Shown one piece after another: positions 12,382 through 15,735 of a stretch of 15,735 nucleotides of DNA. Position numbers and translations under genes: made by a program. Under the pieces are notes generated by a model. That model was given only the letters and a program-made list of their open reading frames with translations, had not been told where the DNA came from and made no database searches. Source of the DNA: Polaromonas sp. (GTDB lineage: Bacteria > Pseudomonadota > Gammaproteobacteria > Burkholderiales > Burkholderiaceae_C); the NCBI GenBank assembly GCA_023259235.1, contig JAHFQQ010000006.1:8654-24388 (forward strand), given 5' to 3'. Numbering within the stretch: position 1 is the stretch's first letter; each line of letters starts with the position of its first letter.

Positions 12382-13530
12382 ATGGCATCCATCCGCGAAC
12401 GCACCGACTCCAAGGGGAAGACGTCGTACCACGTGCAAGTCAGAATTAAGGGCTTTCCCCCACAAACCCAAACATTCGATACCAAAACCGAGGCTAAGCA
12501 GTGGGCGGCCAAGATCGAGACTGAGATATGGGAAGGGCGATACATGCCCCATGCTGTGTCGCAGCGACATACCATGCGCGAGCTGCTGGAGGACTACAAG
12601 TCCAAAGTGTTGATCCCCTTCAAGCCAAAGGAAGCACGAACCCAGGGTCCCCAAATTGACTGGTGGATAAAAAAGCTGGGTAACTACAGCCTGGCTGACA
12701 TAACACCGGCTGCCATTGCCAAGTGTAGAGACGAACTGCTCGTGACTCCGGTTGGGAAGAACAACAAGAAGCCGCGAGCCCCGGCGACAGTCGTTCGGTA
12801 TCTGGCAGGTCTGTCACAGGCTTTCAATGTCGCCGTCAATGAATGGCAGTGGATGCCAGAGTCGCCAATGGCCAAGGTCAGCAAGCCCAAAGTCAACAAT
12901 GAACGATTGCGCCATCTGTCTGCCGACGAACTCTCCAGGCTGCTCGAAGCCGCAAAGCTTTCAGCCAATGAATATCTGCACACCATTTTGATTCTGGCGC
13001 TTTCCACTGGCATGCGTCACGGTGAGATCATGGAACTCCGATGGTCAGACGTGCTTTTTGAAGACGATGATCAAATCGGCTTGATCCTGTTGCAGAAGAC
13101 AAAAAACGGCGACAGGAGAGGCGTTCCCTTGGTGAAAAACGCATTTGATGCGTTGAAGACCTTGAGAACGACCCATGCCAAAGCGAACAGTGGTCGTATC
13201 GACAATGCCGCCCTACTGTTTCCGAGTGACGAAGAGCCAACAAAGGAAAAACCAACTCGGCCAGTTGATATTCGTAAGGCCTGGGAAACGACACTCAAGC
13301 GGGCAGACGTCAAGGATTTTCATTTCCACGATTTGCGGCATACCGCTGCCAGCTACCTTGCAATGGAGGGCGCAACCGCACCTGAAATCGCTGAAATTCT
13401 TGGGCACAAGAGCCTTCAGATGGTGAAGCGCTATTCACATTTCACCAAGGCACACATCACAAAGGTGATGACGCGGATGAACGAGTCCCGACTCGAAGGT
13501 GCGAAAACCAAGAATGACGAGGCCAAATGA
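12382..13530 (+). CDS. Tyrosine-type site-specific integrase
   Basis: Phage/ICE-type tyrosine recombinase of 382 residues. The N-terminus (MASIRERTDSKGKTSYHVQVRIKG... TFDTKTEAKQWAAKIE) is an arm-binding-type domain, followed by a core-binding SAM-like domain around residues 65-165. The catalytic domain has Arg212 (STGMRHGEI), a probable beta-hairpin Lys241 (KTKNGDRR), His316-x-x-Arg319 (HDLRHTAASYLA), His342 (GHKSL) and nucleophile Tyr351 (VKRYSHF). All catalytic residues are present, so it should be active. The start has AAGGAG at good spacing. It lies next to the tRNA-Thr junction and reads into the element, consistent with integration at the anticodon arm. Its stop overlaps the next gene by 4 bp (ATGA). 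Confidence 0.96.
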   Translation: MASIRERTDSKGKTSYHVQVRIKGFPPQTQTFDTKTEAKQWAAKIETEIWEGRYMPHAVSQRHTMRELLEDYKSKVLIPFKPKEARTQGPQIDWWIKKLGNYSLADITPAAIAKCRDELLVTPVGKNNKKPRAPATVVRYLAGLSQAFNVAVNEWQWMPESPMAKVSKPKVNNERLRHLSADELSRLLEAAKLSANEYLHTILILALSTGMRHGEIMELRWSDVLFEDDDQIGLILLQKTKNGDRRGVPLVKNAFDALKTLRTTHAKANSGRIDNAALLFPSDEEPTKEKPTRPVDIRKAWETTLKRADVKDFHFHDLRHTAASYLAMEGATAPEIAEILGHKSLQMVKRYSHFTKAHITKVMTRMNESRLEGAKTKNDEAK

Positions 13531-14741
13531 TGGAAGAAGACATTCCGGATACTTCAGACCTTCGTTTAACAATGGAGGTCAATTCAGGCCCACGATGCTT
13601 TGACCTCAATGATCAAGAAAGACTGATGGAGCCTGATGATTGGGCTTGGCGCTTCCTGCGGCTAAACCAGAAATATCAGCTCGCTTATCGACAAGCAATC
13701 GACAGGAGGCTTTTGCTGGCAATGCAGGGAAAGCCATCCGAACGGATACTTATCCATCGTCCATCTGATCTTCATCGCATGGTTGTTATTGATGAAAACA
13801 TCTGTCGGAAAGATTTCGGTCTTAGTACTTGGCTCGATCCCGAAACGGTAAGTCTCCCCACTTTGAGCAACGGTGAATCATGGTTTTCTCCTCTCACATC
13901 CGTTACTGCGGAACCAAGATTTGACGCACTCAAAGCAGAGAAGTTTGGGTATGACGTGCTCCACAAGTATCTCGAACCCGAGAGCGGCGAAGAGGCTACT
14001 GTTCAATTGAGCGGGCAGGCATGCTCTTCCGCCCGTAGCCGTCGAACGCCATGGATGAGCGGAAGCGTTTGGTTTGCGATTGATTGCAGCATTCCTCCGG
14101 AGGGTCAGATCAATTCGATCCGCGCCATAGCGGAGAAGTTTACGACTGAAATGAGGAAGGGAAAGTTAAGTTCCAGCGCCTTCGTGCAGGAAGACTTCAG
14201 AATTAAGCGCGTCGATCCCAGCAATGGCTGGGCACCCACGCTTCCATTGCCGACTGCGGTCCATGATCGCGAAACGGATGCAATGGAAATGTGGAGGTTG
14301 GTTAAGGTTTCCCTAGTTGGGCCTGTGCAGACCCAACTCGACAAATGTCGCGCTGAACTAATTCAGGTACATGAATCTTTGGTGAAAGACAAGCCTTGGC
14401 GAAAGTATTTTCAGGAGCGTTTCAGACCCAATCTTTCGGGAAACGATGAAGGTGTCGGAAAGGATGGCAGCACCCTAAAGGCATACCTTACGATGGCTGA
14501 GTTCAACCATCCGAGAGCCACTGATTCCAAATCAATTATTGAGACGTTGGCAAAAATGGGAGCAGGTAAAGACCTTCCCCCTCGGGACAAGAAACGTCCT
14601 AGCAACCCATGGCTTGATGGCATTGAGCAGCGTGCCGTCCTATTCGATAACCACGCCAAACGAGGAAAGGAGTACGTTGATGGCGGTTACAAATGGCTCA
14701 TTCACTCCCAGAATCCACCGCATATTAAGGCACGCGTCTAG
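13527..14741 (+). CDS. Uncharacterised element protein coupled to the integrase, DUF6499-like N-terminal motif
   Basis: A 404-residue protein I do not recognise as a whole. ATG 13527 overlaps the integrase stop (ATGA), so translation is probably coupled; ATG 13530 is an alternative. Residues 39-50 (WAWRFLRLNQKY) and the later FGLSTWLDP (97-105) with a tryptophan-containing segment (ESWFSPLT) recall the proteobacterial regulator-like domain called DUF6499, often found with DUF2285 in mobile elements. That link is from memory and moderate. The middle contains a Ser/Arg-rich stretch; the C-terminal part (DGIEQRAVLFDNHAKRGKEYVDGGYKW) is charged with conserved-looking aromatics. No signal peptide, membrane helix or obvious catalytic motif is seen. 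It could be a regulator or recombination accessory factor. Lower GC than host genes. Confidence 0.8.
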   Translation: MMEEDIPDTSDLRLTMEVNSGPRCFDLNDQERLMEPDDWAWRFLRLNQKYQLAYRQAIDRRLLLAMQGKPSERILIHRPSDLHRMVVIDENICRKDFGLSTWLDPETVSLPTLSNGESWFSPLTSVTAEPRFDALKAEKFGYDVLHKYLEPESGEEATVQLSGQACSSARSRRTPWMSGSVWFAIDCSIPPEGQINSIRAIAEKFTTEMRKGKLSSSAFVQEDFRIKRVDPSNGWAPTLPLPTAVHDRETDAMEMWRLVKVSLVGPVQTQLDKCRAELIQVHESLVKDKPWRKYFQERFRPNLSGNDEGVGKDGSTLKAYLTMAEFNHPRATDSKSIIETLAKMGAGKDLPPRDKKRPSNPWLDGIEQRAVLFDNHAKRGKEYVDGGYKWLIHSQNPPHIKARV

Positions 14742-14841
14742 GGCTATGAAAATTTTGACGTTGAGGGCTGCAGCCTATGGTTGCTCTGCCGTCTCGGGGG
14801 GGGTGAGTTAGGGGTAACATCAGGCCAAAAGGGAGAAAAGA

Positions 14842-15735
14842 ATGTCTCAGCAGCTGCTAAATGCGGTCATCCACAAACTCGATAAAGAGGCTGGTGCTCC
14901 ATCTCGAATAGTTGAAGCTCGCGCATGTCTCGATGTGCGAGAGGAGCCGCTGCAAGCCTTGGTCAATCAAGTTCACGACGTTTATTCAGGTCGTGAATCA
15001 AAGAGCTACGGTAAATTTGATCCAGAGCTATCGCCGGTTTCGGCAGAGCTGCACTTGAAGTTGCTCCGAGACAGCAATGATGCGGATTTTCTAGAGATAT
15101 CAAAGCAGTTAATGCGGGTGCTCAAGGATAAGTCGGACGGTGAGAACTTTTCGACCGGCGGTCATGTTCTTATTGCGGAATCAAGCGCGGCCAATGTTCG
15201 CTGGGCAATTGTCGTGATATTGAACAACAAGGCTGGAACAACCATCAACGAAGATTTGAAGGTCGTTCGAGCTCCACATCTTGATGTGGACGGAATTCGC
15301 TTCGCGGGTCGTATTAATCTTTCTGGTTGGGCTGATGGGGCCACAGATAGGTACATTAGCTTTCTTAAAGGCAAGAAAAACGAGGTCTCTCAATATTTTC
15401 AAAGGTTCTTGGGCTGTTCAACGGTTCAAAAAGACCTTGATGACACTCGTAACCTTGTCAAGGCGGTGAAAACCTTTGCATTGGCGCAGGGTCTGCCTGA
15501 GGCGGAGCGTGAAAATCTGCTGAAGGAGGTTTACAAGTTTGCCGATGAACGAGCCAGTGCCAAGCAACCGCTAGATCTTTCTGAGTTGGCAAATAGAGTC
15601 TGGTCTGCCGATCCTGACACATTGAAAAGCGCTTTCGCCGAGGCTGATCCTCCAATATCTGATGGCTTTATTCCCAAGAAGCGTGGTCTGGACGGGCTCA
15701 CGCGATTTTCTGCCAGGACTGCAAAATGGAAGCTC
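14842..15735 (+). CDS. Nucleoid-associated protein, NdpA/YejK family (3' end beyond window)
   Basis: An open frame of 298 codons from ATG 14842 to the window end without stop; family members are about 335-350 residues, so only the C-terminus is missing. GGGAG lies 6 nt before the ATG. Family-like features are the start QQLLNAVIHKLDKE, a central GGHVLIAE strand, RAPHLDVDGIRFAGRINLSGW, and YISFLKGKKNEVSQYFQRFLGC, which corresponds to the FLKGR...FF..FLG core of the 37-kDa nucleoid-associated family (PF04245). E. coli YejK binds DNA in the nucleoid. A copy on a mobile element is likely cargo or part of element maintenance; homologues on elements are known, but no specific role can be assigned here. 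The 100 bp upstream contain a TTGACG hexamer (14755-14760) and TATGGT (14776-14781) at a short 15-bp spacing, a weak promoter candidate. Confidence 0.87.
   Translation, partial: MSQQLLNAVIHKLDKEAGAPSRIVEARACLDVREEPLQALVNQVHDVYSGRESKSYGKFDPELSPVSAELHLKLLRDSNDADFLEISKQLMRVLKDKSDGENFSTGGHVLIAESSAANVRWAIVVILNNKAGTTINEDLKVVRAPHLDVDGIRFAGRINLSGWADGATDRYISFLKGKKNEVSQYFQRFLGCSTVQKDLDDTRNLVKAVKTFALAQGLPEAERENLLKEVYKFADERASAKQPLDLSELANRVWSADPDTLKSAFAEADPPISDGFIPKKRGLDGLTRFSARTAKWKL

Larger units (their letters stand above)
12208..15735 (+). mobile_element. Left end of an integrative element or genomic island in tRNA-Thr
   Basis: From the broken tRNA onward the DNA has lower GC, more AT-rich intergenic sequence, a tyrosine integrase, an uncharacterised coupled gene and an NdpA-family gene, all on the plus strand pointing into the element. 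The host operons with high GC end at fbp. No structural phage genes, conjugation genes or transposase are visible, so the element type (prophage, ICE or island) is undetermined. The right boundary is outside the window. Confidence 0.8.

Noticed and set aside
15024..15034. AGCTAT in the NdpA-family gene as another copy of the ATAGCT repeat
   Set aside because: GGGGGC is absent at the 17-nt spacing and the surrounding protein sequence fits the family without a gap.

Overview
The window looks like a chromosomal segment of a Comamonadaceae-type betaproteobacterium (Burkholderiales, in the Polaromonas/Rhodoferax/Acidovorax range) that runs into the left end of an integrated mobile element. This placement rests on protein recognition, high GC with GC-rich third codon positions, and the repeat types seen; no database search was possible.

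Region 1 (1-4010) holds housekeeping and envelope genes: the 5' part of murB (minus strand, cut by the window edge), divergent yajQ, a secreted or anchored retropepsin-like aspartic protease abutting yajQ, then ybaK-plsY on the minus strand, then an OmpA-domain lipoprotein with its own terminator. Region 2 (4039-7128) is a divergent pair: an AMP-forming acyl-CoA synthetase (minus) and an alpha/beta hydrolase (plus), with 27 bp between their start codons. Region 3 (7184-12137) holds prfB with its autoregulatory +1 frameshift site, pepN and fbp, all on the plus strand.

Region 4 (12168-15735) begins with the 5' part of a tRNA-Thr(CGT) gene that stops just after the anticodon loop. It is followed by AT-rich sequence, a strong terminator, paired TGGCACA repeats, a tyrosine integrase, an uncharacterised gene overlapping the integrase by 4 bp, and a nucleoid-associated protein of the NdpA/YejK family cut by the window end. 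GC content drops visibly here. I read this as the attL end of a genomic island or integrative element; its right end lies outside the window.

The most unusual signal is repeat DNA carried in frame inside protein genes. One family is an 84-bp GC-rich unit (28 codons) with a GCCCCC-CGA-GGGGGC hairpin. A typical copy has no stop codon in any of the six frames. Copies lie in the protease N-terminus, as a three-unit tandem array inside the acyl-CoA synthetase, as a partial copy elsewhere in that gene, and inside the hydrolase. A second family has the form GCT-N9-ATAGCT-N17-GGGGGC. It occurs twice in the acyl-CoA synthetase and once in pepN, always in the sense direction and always in the same codon phase, giving the peptide pattern A-xxx-IA-xx-A-xxx-GA. 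No new defence system can be proven from what is visible, but the int / unknown / NdpA cassette and the exonised repeats are worth following up.
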